From: Saccharum officinarum
Lineage: Eukaryota; Streptophyta; Magnoliopsida; Poales; Poaceae
Length of the DNA stretch: 64,000 bases
Direction: 5' to 3'
Assembly (NCBI GenBank): GCA_020631735.1
Contig: CM036199.1
Coordinates: forward strand, 23,415,553 to 23,479,552
Position numbers and translations under genes: made by a program. Positions 23,717 through 35,000 of this stretch are shown here, in pieces. A model generated the notes under the pieces. It did no database searches, had not been told where the DNA came from, and worked only from the letters and a program-made list of their open reading frames with translations. Within the stretch, counting starts at the first letter, position 1. Every line of letters starts with the position of its first letter.

Positions 23717-24854
23717 GTTGGCGCACCATGTAGGGGATAGTCATGCACTATTGTTGTTGAGAAGGAAGTAATCGCTCCTCGCACTGCTGATGGATTCACC
23801 CGCGGAACGACCCAGGATGGCCGCATCCATCACGGGAACCCTGAGTTCATCAGCATCGATGGGCCAGTGCCCACGTTCATCCTCGGTCCCGGCCAGGTTC
23901 TCCACCCTGAAGTCCTAGACCCTGAGACCTATGGCGAATAATCTCTTGGAACAACCCTAGGAGGCCATATCCTAGAGTTCACCTATATAGGGGGCCAATA
24001 CCCTCTCTTGTCATCGGCCATGGCTAGGTCCTCCGCCTCGGAAACCAGAGGCCTATGGCTCATGGCGAGCTCACCCACGAAATGGCCCTCGGCAACCACA
24101 TCCTTTTGGGAAACCATGAGATCATCCATGCTGACGGGTAAACGCCTGTCACCAGTCTCTACCCCGTTCGGGCCCACCGCACGGGAAGCCTAGATCCTGT
24201 GGGAGAGCCACACCCTGAGTAGCGTCTCCGCCACCTACAAAATGCAGCAAGTCAGGGCACACATGAGCGATGAAACCATCTGCCACCATGCGGCGCTATC
24301 TTTAGTGATCAAGTGGCCATCCGACGCCACGCCTCACAAGGCTAAGCCCAGAACCAGGGTCAAATCCCTTATGACAGACTAGCCGTCCATCGTGCCAATA
24401 CAAACTATTAGCTCTCACACAGAGGCACGCGCATCCAAGGAAGCGAGCCCCCTGAGAGCATGATGCACTGCGCCGAGCGGAGCGTGCCACGTTGCCCTTA
24501 GAACCCACTTTCACAACAACAGATCATGCCAGTTCTTCATCGAGAGTGGCAACCACACCCAGAGGTGGAGACACGATGACACACGAGCCCCCGGCCAAGG
24601 ACTTCCCCAAGCCGAACGTGAAGAAACCGCCCCTAGGGGCTCACGGACCAACCAAGGACGTCGAGCCGGCAACGATCGACCCAAGGCCACCCGAGAGATT
24701 TACCCACACCGGCTGCGACCACTCCAAGCAATAGAGAAGCGACCTCATCAGCTTGCGGATCGTGAACCGCGATGACCCCACCACGAATGAATGCTCGGGG
24801 GCTCATCGCGCCCCGAGCAACGATAGCAAGACCAACAACGACTCGCTAAATGCC
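23717..24854 (+). mobile_element. E0 internal region, decayed gag leader (contig A)
   Basis: GC-moderate sequence after the primer site, where gag would be. Frames are broken. The longest + frame (24492-24734, 80 codons) is proline-rich with no certain domain, and it changes frame in the second contig copy because of one C in a homopolymer. It ends abruptly at 24854 where E1m begins. The rest of E0 must lie beyond the right edge. Confidence 0.55.
23719..23736 (+). other. Primer binding site-like sequence of E0
   Basis: TGGCGCACCATGTAGGGG two bases after the LTR end resembles the TGGCGC...GTAGGGG primer site of grass Tat-type elements. It sets the + orientation of E0. The second copy is at 44475-44492. 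Confidence 0.7.
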
Positions 24855-26571
24855 TATTGACACAAAAAAGTGTACTTTGTGCACAACACACTTGGAGGCC
24901 TTGCAGGATCTATTGAAACAGAGAGTTGGAGATTCCCTAAGCCTCAAATGCCGGTCGAATCGGGTCTTGAAACCTTTGCATGCCAGTCAATTTGACCCTA
25001 CAATTGACAAGGAAATGATAGACCAATAACACAAGGTGGAACATACTAGCTTTGTTGCTAGACAGTTCCAAATATACAGCTCAAAAGCCAATGTGAAGGC
25101 CTTTAACTAAAAAGTCAACACCTATGTTTGATAATAATAATAAAGTAAAGAATAAGCTAAAATAGCTATTTTGATACGCATGATAAGCATGAAATCCTTT
25201 AGCCAATCTAGTTTAGTCAATACTAGAACATAGATCCGATGTGCAAGCAATAATCTAGATTAAAACTAATATATTTATTAAACATGTCGAATTTGAAATC
25301 CAATTACTAACAGTGGGGTGTTTCTATGCAGCCATAATAATAACTGGACCAAGTCGCGCCCAACATACTCAATATACCAATCAATATTTAAACAGATGCA
25401 TGCATACTACGTCATGAGTGAAGCACTACCTCATCAGCTATTTAGCTGATAGGGTCATAAAGCACGAGCAAAGACTTGTATGACCATGAATAAGCTCATT
25501 AGTCAAAGAAGACTCGATCTATTAAACATGTCAAATTTGAAATCCAATCACTAACAGTGGGGTGTTTCCATGTAGTCATAATAATGACTGGACCAAGTCG
25601 CGCCCAACATGTTTGCAAGATCAAGCTTAATCCAACCAAAGATCTATCGAGATTACACAAGCTTTGAACACACAATATGACACGATCAAGATTGAAAGGA
25701 GTTAGCCGATATGATCGGGAAACCAATCATCTTAGCCAAATTAGACATTAATCTCAAAAGATGATGGATCTCAATAAGATTTAAGGCCAAATCTATCAAT
25801 CTTAATCGGGCAAAGTGATATTGCTATAATTAAATAAATCGATGAAAAACAAACAATATCGATAACTTAATGAATCTATTAGGTTACCACGCCTAACAGA
25901 GCCGGTAACTAGTTTTACCAAGTTTTAGCAAAGAGATCGGACCTAACCGTTGCAGCCTTCGCTTAGACTAGATAAAACCGATAGTTTAGATCAAGCCTAT
26001 ACGAGTTTGGACCTAACCAATGCAGCATTACAAATAAGATGTAAACCGATAACTAGCTTATACCAAGCTCACAAGAGGTTAGACCTAACCAATGCAGCTG
26101 TATGAATGAGGTATAAACTGTGGCAGTACTTACAAGCAAACCGGAGGTCGGACTTAACCGATGCAGCCCTGCTCGTTTGAAGAAACTCGTCGAAATCTAC
26201 TCTACTCCTACTCCTAGGGTTTGGCGTTGAGCCGAAAGATTGTGTTTGATTGCTGTGTGTTTTTTACAATTGCCGGGGTTCATATTTATACCCAAGGCTC
26301 AATACGACTCTAAATCTAACACGACTCGTTACAATTGCTAAAACCTAAACCAAAAACTACATAATTTGAATGATAATTTAGACCCCAAGCATTCTCTTTC
26401 TGTAGAGTCCGACACATTCTTCTCTTTTTTCACCATCATGGTCACGAGCTGCTGACATCATCAACCATAGTCAATTCTTCCAAATAGCCAATTCAGAGAA
26501 AATCAGCTGTTTCCATGTCTTTTTCTATGGATCCATAAGTGAAAATCCGTTGCCAAATTTTGGTGTTAACA
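24855..26571 (-). mobile_element. E1m: 3' LTR of a minus-strand Tat-lineage element (contig A)
   Basis: On the minus strand the LTR starts TGTTAACACCAAAATTTGGC (at 26571) and ends ...TTGTGTCAATA (at 24855). Immediately outside the start, on the minus strand, lies a polypurine-like AATTGGGGGTATG. This is therefore a 3' LTR and the element body extends to higher coordinates. A TATAAATATG promoter motif is at about 26281-26290 on the minus strand. The R-U5 half is a diverged inverted copy of the E2 LTR. The 5-bp flank at 24850-24854 is ATGCC; its partner would lie beyond the window. Confidence 0.75.
25935..26166. repeat. About 70-bp phased repeat in E1m LTR
   Basis: Four copies of a motif close to GACCTAACCAATGCAGC occur at 25935-25957, 26003-26026, 26075-26097 and 26144-26166, spaced about 70 bp. 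The reverse complement of this motif is phased the same way in the E2 LTR. The intervals themselves resemble one another, so this is an old tandem repeat in the R-U5 region. Confidence 0.65.
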
Positions 26572-26584
26572 CATACCCCCAATT
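26572..26584 (-). other. Polypurine tract of E1m
   Basis: The + strand CATACCCCCAATT reads AATTGGGGGTATG on the minus strand, directly before the LTR start TGTTAACACC. This is the expected position of the second-strand primer. It is why I assign E1m to the minus strand and call the neighbouring LTR the 3' one. Confidence 0.7.
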
Positions 26585-26901
26585 TTGGGATAAAATTGAT
26601 TTTATTCCAAAATTTTCCTTAATACGATCGCCTTTAAAACATTACTGCAAGCTGAACTTTGCACGTATTCACCAAACTGTCACTCATCGTCTTCTTTTGG
26701 CTTTAACCATTTTCCTCTTCATTGAGCCACCATCATTTCAAGCCTTCAACCTCCAAACCCTAAGGAGCTTATCCAACGACCCTTTCTAAACTCTTAATCA
26801 CGACTGGAGAGATGAACTGAAGCATCTCCGGTATTAATCTACTCAAACCCTCGCATCTCGGAGCGCAACCCTAAGAAGATGGCTTCCATCAACTCCCAGA
26901 G

Positions 26902-26984
26902 GTAACAAGAATCTCTCTTTTCTCTGCTAATATGATGGTCTCTTGTTTTCTTTTCTCAAGGTTTGTTTTTCTGATTTATTCTAG
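26902..26984 (+). other. Probable intron 1 of the PMD gene
   Basis: CAGAG|GTAACAAG at the donor and TGATTTATTCTAG|GACC at the acceptor, with a T-rich interior, form a plausible 83-base plant intron. It follows a seven- to eight-codon first exon. The same sites occur in the second contig copy near 47661-47743. This is predicted from sequence only. Confidence 0.5.
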
Positions 26985-27238
26985 GACCTTTAGAACAAAA
27001 TTTTGATTCCTTGCGAAGATATTCTAGATAGTTTCTTTCTTGGTCCCAAGTGTAATCTAGATCCTACTGAAGTCATTATTATGGAAACAAACCGCTTACT
27101 TGGATTAGTTTGCCCCTCAGGACTTGGCCAAATCCAACCCCTGACTAGAGGGATTGGTATCTAAAAGTTGCTAGTAAAGAGCAGACTAACTGGATTCTCC
27201 ACAATCTGAACAAGTGCATATCTCTGTCTCTCTCTAAT

Positions 27239-27760
27239 ATGAAGAAAAATGAGCCATTGCTCAAAGCTGTATATTATTTTTGGTCTAACACATATAATGC
27301 TTTTCTCTTTGGTCATGGACCAATGACACCTACCTTGGCCGATGTTCACATGCTTACTGGCCTTGAAATCATAGGATCAGTCAATCCATTCAAACTTCTG
27401 AACAAGCCGACTTTCAGGGTTGATAGTGTAAGATCTGGTGGCTGGTCCAATTACATCAATATCCACAATTCTTCCAAGAAGAGTGTTAATGAAAGGGAAC
27501 ACGTAACTTTCCTAAACATGTGGCTAGACAAGTATTTATTTTGTGGATCAACTTGTGGTCCAACATTCAATTATCTACCTTTGGCAGAAAAATTAGCATT
27601 AGGTTCTGAGATTCCTTTGGGCAAGCTCTTACTTGGATCTCTATATAACCTGATGAATCAAGTGGCTCAACACTTAATGAAGAATGAACTAGTGTTGACA
27701 ATCATGGACCATGGTGGCTTCTTTAGCTCTGGCTCAATCTTTATTTGCACAAGATTGTAA
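27239..27760 (+). pseudogene. PMD fragment, N-terminal half
   Basis: This 173-codon open segment holds the best-conserved part of the domain: a hydrophobic helix with FWS, then GPMTPTLADV and the LTGL motif, then WLDKYLFCGS and the LGSLYNLMNQ helix. The frame is open upstream of its ATG as far as a TAG about 95 bases earlier, so this ATG is internal. It ends where a frameshift moves the coding frame near the family's conserved W-x-x-x-L-W-L motif. Confidence 0.7.
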
Positions 27761-28194
27761 TCCAAGACATCAGGTCATTGAATTTTTCTGACTTGACTTA
27801 TACAGAAGAACAAGAAACATCTTTGGCCAAGGACAAATTTTGCCAATGCATGTCCTTTGGTGAAACAGCATCGGCTATCTCAATTGATTGGGGTATCAGC
27901 CAATTCTTCAAGCTTTTCTACAAAGGTTTTTCTGAGGATATCTTAATCTGGTTTGTATACACAACTATCCCAAAGTTTGAGCTTCCATTATCTTTTAGGT
28001 TTGAATATGTCTGTACAGATGTTGAATCATCTAAGATTCTTAATTGCGTAATGAAGCCAGGGTTGCTTCCCATAGAAGTTAGGCATGGCAGAGTGAAGCC
28101 TCCACTTTCTTATGAATTCTACAACCCTTCAATAGCTGCCAGGCAATTGGGCTTTGGTCAACTACCCCCAAGCTATTCTTTGCTGACAAGCTAA
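27745..28194 (+). pseudogene. PMD fragment, C-terminal half
   Basis: This 149-codon segment continues the PMD protein in another frame and overlaps the preceding fragment by 16 bases. It ends in NPSIAARQLGFGQLPPSYSL, which resembles the family's motif of YNPHRVARQFGLDQ type. The reading then continues in the shifted frame (FFADKLKPKEP...) with one further stop before the putative second intron at 28410. Confidence 0.65.
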
Positions 28195-28409
28195 AGCCAA
28201 AAGAACCAATAAGTACAGGGGTAGAATTCAATATGATTCTATAGTTTGAAGAATCTCTGCCACATGTGGCTGTGACAGAACTTAACTGCCAACGAATTTC
28301 ATCAACTTCTTTCATTAACTGGTGGCAAGAATGGGCTCAACATCTCTTCTATTCATCTGTGGCTTCATACTGCCTCACTTTAGACTCTGACTTCCAGGCT
28401 GATCCTGAG

Positions 28410-28475
28410 GTATAATATTTCCTGAATCTCTATATTTTACCGTCATACCCAATACTTCACAAATAATATTTGTAG
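28410..28475 (+). other. Probable intron 2 of the PMD gene
   Basis: CCTGAG|GTATAATATT to ATATTTGTAG|GATC, 66 bases and AT-rich, with coding-like sequence on both sides: ...DSDFQADPE before and DLIEKTPPTSS after. It is on the short side for a plant intron. An intron on this strand would not be spliced from the element's own genomic RNA. Confidence 0.5.
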
Positions 28476-28870
28476 GATCTCATTGAGAAGACTCCACCAA
28501 CATCTAGCAGGAGCAATAAGGCCATTAAATATAATACCTGGTGTCCAAATCCAAGGTTGGGTTGAATGCTCCTTCTCTGAGGAAAGTTATGAACCAACCA
28601 GCTATTACTATTGTTAACACTAGATTATGGCAAAAGAGATTTGCATTCATGGGCCCAGGTGTCAGACTCAAACGATCGGACCAACTAATATAAAAGAAAG
28701 AGAATTAACGTGGAGAAATCAACCAAGAAGGGCCACATCAGCAAGGATCAATTCGCATTGAGGTCGGAGAGATCGGCAAAGATATCGAAATCTATTGATT
28801 AGGGTCTGAGTCATATTTTGTTTTCTAAATATTGTAATTGAGTCATGTTCGGTTAGGACTTATCTCGGGC

Positions 28871-28880
28871 TATAAATAAG
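28871..28880 (+). promoter_or_regulatory. TATA box in E2 LTR
   Basis: TATAAATAAG is preceded by CTCGGGC and followed by AAAGCCCCG, about 260 bp after the LTR start. This is the normal arrangement for a U3/R junction. The second copy is at 49631-49640. Confidence 0.55.
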
Positions 28881-29006
28881 AAAGCCCCGACCATTGTAAA
28901 GACAATCAATCAATCAATACGAACAACCCTTTTTCGGCTCTGGCCAAACCCTTAGGAGTAGGAGTAGGAGTAGAGTAGATTTCGATGAAATCTTCAAACA
29001 AGCAGG

Positions 29007-29171
29007 GCTGCATCGGTTGGGTCCGACCTCTAGTTTGCTTGTAAGTATTGCCACGATTTATATCTTGTTTGTAAGGTTGCATCGATTAGGTTCGACCTCG
29101 TGCAAGCTTGGTATAAGCTAGTTATCGGTTTAGATCTTATTTGTAAGGTTGTATTGGTTAGGTCCAACCTC
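29007..29171. repeat. About 70-bp phased repeat in E2 LTR
   Basis: Three copies of a motif close to GTTGCATCGGTTAGGTCC plus GACCTC lie at 29007-29030, 29075-29099 and 29147-29171, spaced 68 and 72 bp. This is the reverse complement of the phased motif in the E1m LTR, so both LTR families inherited the repeat. Confidence 0.65.
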
Positions 29172-30132
29172 TTACAAATAGTCGATCTAAGCTAGTTATC
29201 GGCTCTATTAGATTTGGCAATCTAGTAGATTCATTAAGTTATCGATATTGTTTATTTAAATTAATTTATTTATTATAACAATATCACTACCCAATCAAGA
29301 TTGACAATTGCTAGCTTCTAATATCATTAAAATCCGTTGTTTTAGATGCTTTTATGATTATCTCTATCAAAACAGTCGATTTATGTTTATATCGACAAAT
29401 ATGTTGATCTTGATTGTTACATGCTGTGCGTTCGAGTTATTTGTGCAATTATAGATGAATTTGAGATTAAAGTAGGCTTGAACCTGATGGCTTGTTATGG
29501 CTGTATCTTCGGACCCCACTATCAAGTTTATTAGACCAGGTTTGTTTTGATCTTAGATCTATTTATGATTGAATGGATAGACTTCGTTCGTGCTTCATGG
29601 ACCCTGTATCGGCTAAATAGCTGACCCAATTACGCTTTCACCGATAGCCTGTAGCGTAGCTCAATTAGGTGCTGATACTCTTTTTATACTCGTTTTATAT
29701 ACTTAGAACGCACCATTATTAAGGTTGCATCCTCGGGATCCCCACTGTTAGCGATGTTCTGAATATATCTAGCAAGTGTAGGAGGTGCTTATTACTATAT
29801 TTAATTATTACTTTAAATAGTCGTTCTGATCTTATTATTATTATTGCAAACTTTATTGTTAGGGTTGACTTTGTAGCCAATTTCCTTTGATCACTGGCTA
29901 TCTTATGGCCACATATACTGGAACTGCCTGGTAACAAGCCGGCAGGTTCTATGATTTGACGTTTTCTTTTCCCTTGTCAACTACAGGGTCAAATTGACTG
30001 GCACACCTTGGTTCGTTCTCATCTAGACCAGCTTGTTGAAGGCTTAGGGAATCTCGAATACTCTTGCTTCACACGATCCTGCATGGCTCCCAAGTGTGTT
30101 GGCATAGGAACACATTTTATGTCAACACACTT

Positions 30133-30151
30133 TTTGGCACGCTCGGTGGGA
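30133..30151 (+). other. Primer binding site-like sequence of E2
   Basis: TTGGCACGCTCGGTGGGAC follows a few bases after the LTR end. This sequence is usual after the 5' LTR in grass Tat-type elements. Its cognate tRNA is not clear to me. The second copy starts at about 50891. Confidence 0.6.
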
Positions 30152-30165
30152 CCACAATCATCATC

Positions 30166-31117
30166 ATGTCTACATCCGTTGGTAGTGAAGCTATTCTCAA
30201 TGTGACTTTTGAGGAACTTCCTGAAGAAAGGCGTAATACTATTGAAAGGACAATGCAACAGTTCAAGGACAAGTGTATGTTATCATATGCCAAAGACCAT
30301 GAAGGGAAGATATACTAGAAGACTTATTTGCCTAGAGTGCTCCTTGACGGACAACCAGATCCAAATGACACTGCAGTTCGTCATGCGATGTATGAGACCA
30401 TCACCCAAGCTATGAGCACAACGCTTGCCAATCATAATGATGTATTCTTGGCGAGCTTGACAAATTCTTTGAAGGAGTCTTTAGGTGCGGGCATACAATC
30501 TCGAGGACCAGCATATTCTAATCATAATACAGGTCCTAGAAGAAGTGATGCAACTGCAACAAATGTTACCCCAGGTCTCAATGGTCAAGCATCAGGAGGG
30601 ATACCCATACAACAAGGAGGTGTATCCGCTCAACAAGGAGGAAACGGGCAGCATTCTATGCAATAGCCAATGGTTGACTATAGTGTTTGTCAATCGGCTG
30701 TAAAAATGCCCCTAGGTACAGGATAATTGTTAGGGATTTTAATGCTCCACCTTACCAGGGAAAAGTTGCACTAGGAGAAATCCATCCAGGGTATCATTAT
30801 GCTAGTGATTTTTATACTCTAAATGCTATTGAGAATCCTGAGTATCAGAATGTTCCTTAAGGAACCCAAGGTTCTGACAGCAAAGCCATGGCAATACAAG
30901 TACGCAGAATCCTACGGTAGCTCAGGTAGATGAGTTGATGGGTAAGGTAACTGAGATGATGCAGAGGCGGTTTGGTTCAAAGCCAAAGAATTCAACAATT
31001 ACTTATAGGAATCCATATCCATCATGGTATGATCAAGTGGTGTTTACCTCCACGGTATAGGATTCTTGATTTGTCAAATTCACTGGGACTGGATCTACCT
31101 CGACTATGGAGCATATT
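30166..31117 (+). pseudogene. E2 gag, 5' part, cut by contig end (contig A)
   Basis: The frame starts MSTSVGSEAILNVTFEELPE and continues through stops at about 30316 and 30664. It is the start of the gag shown more fully at 50923-53339. Several single-base differences from that copy (near 30706, 30874, 31044 and 31067) all lie within the last 420 bases before the gap, as expected of a poorly supported contig end. Confidence 0.75.
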
Positions 31118-31217
31118 NNNNNNNNNNNNNNNNNNNNNNNNNNNNNNNNNNNNNNNNNNNNNNNNNNNNNNNNNNNNNNNNNNNNNNNNNNNNNNNNNNN
31201 NNNNNNNNNNNNNNNNN
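31118..31217. other. Assembly gap, 100 N
   Basis: Exactly one hundred N, a conventional placeholder for a gap of unknown size. It marks the join of two contigs. Any reading frame across it is meaningless. Confidence 0.99.
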
Positions 31218-32092
31218 CAAGTTGGCCCTGATGGCATAGGAAGGAGATATTAGACAACTGTAGTTGGTTCTATGAAGACTTAGAAGACCTCAATGTTGCA
31301 CCAAGCATGGTAAGCAAGTTTTGATAGAAGGAATGTCCTCACTTGGATGTGTTATCCCACATGGTTGGTGTACGAAGGAGTCAGAAAGTAAATGATGTGT
31401 GGAAATGGAACCCACCAAATCAAAGGATGTAAGTGAGACTCAGAGATTCATGGAAATGGTAGGATACTATCAGAGGTTCATTAGGGGCATTATAATATGG
31501 ACATAAGAGTGACATCAACGTGGATTGTAAGAATCTAGTAGACATTATCAATAAGATGGGGTTGAGCTAGTGACATTATTGTTGGATTGGAATTGATTTT
31601 GACTTGGAAGTGTGTTATCACTTGGAGAAGCAAAGTAAGAGTCATTGTCGATGCCCTTAGCAAAGGAGAGTTTTGCTAAGAAGATTCGAACGACACCATG
31701 GACTAAGCATTGTTTTTAAGTGTTGAGCAACTTCTGAGCATATATAGTCATTAATGTTTTGAAGTTGGTGATGGAACCTACTTTGGCAAGAAAGTAAGAA
31801 GGCTCCATTAGAAGGTGAACATATGAAGAAAGAGATTTGATAGTATGGACTAAAAAAGAAAGATGACCTGATTGGAGTTACCTAAGAGTTATTCGGAGTA
31901 CCATAAAAGATTTTGGAATTAGTTGAGCAAGTTACTTGTGGTAAGATTATCCTAAGCAAAGTAAGGCGGAATCTTTATCAAGGATATGGAACTACTCAAA
32001 GAAGTGAGAACGATTCCAAGACAGAGTATGCCTATCTCTTTGACCACTATCTTTCGAATCTCGGGACGAGATTCATCTTAAGGGGGTAGAAT
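31218..32092 (+). mobile_element. T internal region 1, end (contig B copy)
   Basis: Matches 10438-11318, including the T at ACAACTGTAG that distinguishes internal 1 from internal 2. It has many one- and two-base deletions (TTGGCAAG for TTGGACCAAG near 31786, GACCTGATT for GACCTAGTGATT near 31866). The pol remnant and polypurine tract are present, with one G missing in the tract. Confidence 0.85.
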
Positions 32093-35000
32093 TGTAACAC
32101 CCTAAAATTTGCTTCTTAGAAATAGAGCTAAAATGAGTTAATTTTGAATTTTTGTGCTCATAAAACATAGGAAATAATATTTTTCACTAAATTGAAATTT
32201 ATCATAAGTTTAGCAACTTGTTGATGCATTCATGCTGATGCATTTGTGTTTTTGTATTGCTTGGTTTTGACCAAAGATCAAAATGAATTCAAGTTGTTCT
32301 TTCAAAATGCGTTTAGGTCGATTTTCCTTCTCCGATATACATATATCATTTTTCTACAATCAAATTCCTTGTTTCTCACCTCAAGTTTTCGTGAGAGCTC
32401 CCTCAATATATTTCACTGTAACCCAAATCACTCCACCTTTTTCTCATCTGTCAATCAACCTCTACAAACTTCTCAGGAATTTTTTGGCTTCTTATGTAGC
32501 TTGTTTACTTATCTGTGAGCATAATCTAATTTTTAGATGCTCTAAAATATCTTATCATGAGCGCCAAATACTTTATTTGGGTCCTCATGTTCCATAATGT
32601 CTCTAGAAAATTTTTCCGAATTTTTGGAGCTTTCGGAGTATTTTTCGCGGCTTAAATAATAATTCTGGACTTTTCTAGAATTATTTTATCCATGAAAATA
32701 ATTAATTTCAAAAATAATAAATCTCTCATTTTCCCCAACGCTCAAAGCCCATGTGTAATAATCTTAATAAATCTCAAAGGCCCATACATTTGTTTACTAA
32801 TGGGCTTTAATAATTAATTAGGCCTATTAGTAAAGACGGAGGGTGCAACATCAATTAGTACCATATTGCTAGTTGATGTGAAGGCGAGGAGTTTTCTCTC
32901 AATAAGTATGGACCTATCCCTTGGGCAAAGTACACCAAAACTACCGTAAGAGGAGCCCCTAGTTTGGGAAATCTCTCGTGTAGTAAATTATATTTTTCTC
33001 CTCTTTCTCTCGCCGTCGCGTCGCCGTCGCCGCCGCGCTGCCTAGCCCGGCCATACTCTCCTCGGCAACAAGTAAGTCCGCCGCCGTCCCTGTATTCTTG
33101 GAAATAAACCCGCAGTCCAAAACATGTTTACAGATTTTGTTTTCTTCATTTGAAAGCGTATTTTGTTTCGGTTAAGAATAAATTACGTTTTCAGCTATTT
33201 ACAGAATTGCCACTGATTTTGTTTTAGCCATAACTTCTCCGTTTTAACTCCGATTTGATCCGTTCAAATTGCGTTAGGTTCGTAATTTCATAATCTACAT
33301 GTTAATACTACTGTTAAGTAGGTTTTCAACTTTTAAAATTCATGATTAGATTTAATCTATTATTTTAATAGAGGAAATCTTGTTTATTTCATATCTTCTA
33401 CGTTTCAACTCCGTTTTGAACCATTCAAGTTGCGTTAGATTCATAGCAACGAGATCTACGCATTTGTAACAGTGTTTATCATGTCACTAATATTGAAATT
33501 CATGGTTTGAATCATATTTTAAATAACAATTATGCAACTGGGTTTTATAAATAAAATATGATTTGTTTTACTTTAGTTTTATAATTTGAATCTAAATTTG
33601 ACTTAAATTATAATCTCTATAAAATATCTTATATATGTTTATATCCATTAAGATACATGAAGCTAATAGTTTTATGGGTAAATCTATCGGTAGTTGTATC
33701 TTTTCAACCATAGCTCCGATTAGCGTGCTTTTTGCGACTTTGTGTTCGTAGCGATGCGTAGAATCGTGTTTCAAACTCTTTTACTTATTTTTGTATGATT
33801 GGTGTACTGTTCTAATATAGATCTATTGTTTGCTTCATGTATGATTGTATGGATGCTTGTGTGGTGCTATATGGTTCAGTCAATCGGTGAGGTTTACGTG
33901 GTGATTAAGAAGCTATTTTCTGAAGACTAGAAGCTGAGAATTAGAAGGAGAAGATTGAAAGTTGAATACTAAAGGCTTTCGAGCGTATTGCTTTGGGGGA
34001 AAAGCAAGTTAAGGCAAGTATAGCATGGGATCATCCTTGTTACCTAATCACTTTTAAAGCACTTAAATCACTATGCATGTGTCTCCTTGTTAAGGATGCC
34101 TTAGAAATTGATCTTGTACCTTGTCGCCTATGGTTTTGCATTGGGTAGTTATTGCTAGTGCTCAACATAAACTATGATCTTGTAATTTGACTAATGGAAT
34201 ATGCAATAACATTAAAAGATGACTTTTTAGTAACATAATGAAAGAGGGCTAGAGCCTTGGCTATCTTTGGTGCTCTAGTTTCTCTCCGTAAGGACTTATC
34301 TGTAAGCGAACATCCAGGACTTACAGTACAGCTGTGAGGGCTACATGGCTCTGGCTTTAGTCATATAAGAGACCTTTTCTAGCTTGTTAGAGGTTACCCG
34401 AAAGGGCACAAAAGGGGTGTTTCTCGGGTTGGGTGTAGTGCGGCTTCTGTCCTTATGTGTATAGGCTGCGCGTCATTGTGCCATACGGAAGGGGAGCTCT
34501 ACATTCGCAGGTTACAGAAACCTAGCGGCCCTAACTTGTTAGATGAACCTTGGAAAGACTTCATAGTGAAACCTGTCTGCCTATTGATGCCTTGCAAACC
34601 TCGGGCTTATGGGGATCATGACTCACAGTGAAAGTGTACAACCTCTGCAGAGTGTAAAACTGGTATATCAGCCGTGCTCACGGTCACGAGCGGCCTTGGA
34701 CCCTTATGGAATAGATGATCACTATTGAACTGTAAAATGCTTATGTTTTTGCTATTCATTCTTCATATTACCTGATCATATGTTGATTCTGGGATTAAAG
34801 ACAACTTGATGCTACTCATATGCTAAAACTTTGCCAACTAAAGCTATATGCAGTTAAACCTGTGTCATGCCTCTTGAGCCTTATGAACCCCATGATATAT
34901 TTGCTGAGTTCGACATGGACTCACTCTTACTATTTCCCACATCTCAGGAAGGGTACCAGACTGCTAGATTCTGGAATTTTTAGGCTTGTGATCAACCAGT

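Larger units (their letters stand above)
26879..28611 (+). pseudogene. Plant mobile domain (PMD, MAIN-like) gene, antisense in E1m (contig A)
   Basis: The frame 27239-27760 contains FGHGPMTPTLADVHMLTGL (residues 24-42) preceded by LLKAVYYFWSNTYNAFLF; this matches the start of the plant mobile domain. The continuation in the next frame has LWLNLYLHKI. A likely start ATG is at 26879 (MASINSQ), followed by a GT...AG intron at 26902-26984; a second possible intron is 28410-28475. The gene runs opposite to E1m, between its 3' LTR and the missing pol, where Tat-lineage elements are known to carry antisense extra genes. In-frame stops (27144-27146 region, 28194) and a frameshift near 27720-27745 make it a pseudogene. 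The function of PMD in transposons is unknown; cellular MAIN/MAIL1 proteins act in nuclear silencing and genome maintenance. Confidence 0.7.
28612..30127 (+). mobile_element. E2: 5' LTR, Tat-lineage gypsy (contig A)
   Basis: The probable start TGTTAACAC resembles the E1m LTR start, and the end ...TTTTATGTCAACA at 30127 is fixed by the primer-like sequence that follows. A TATAAATAAG box is at 28871-28880, with CAATCAATCAATCAATA shortly after. The R-U5 part matches E1m in inverted orientation while U3 is different. The left end is uncertain by up to about 50 bp, because the coding-like frame of the PMD gene runs through it and no second LTR is in the window. Confidence 0.7.

Noticed and set aside
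30972..31257. Frames spanning the N run
   Set aside because: They translate through unknown bases between two contigs and have no meaning.
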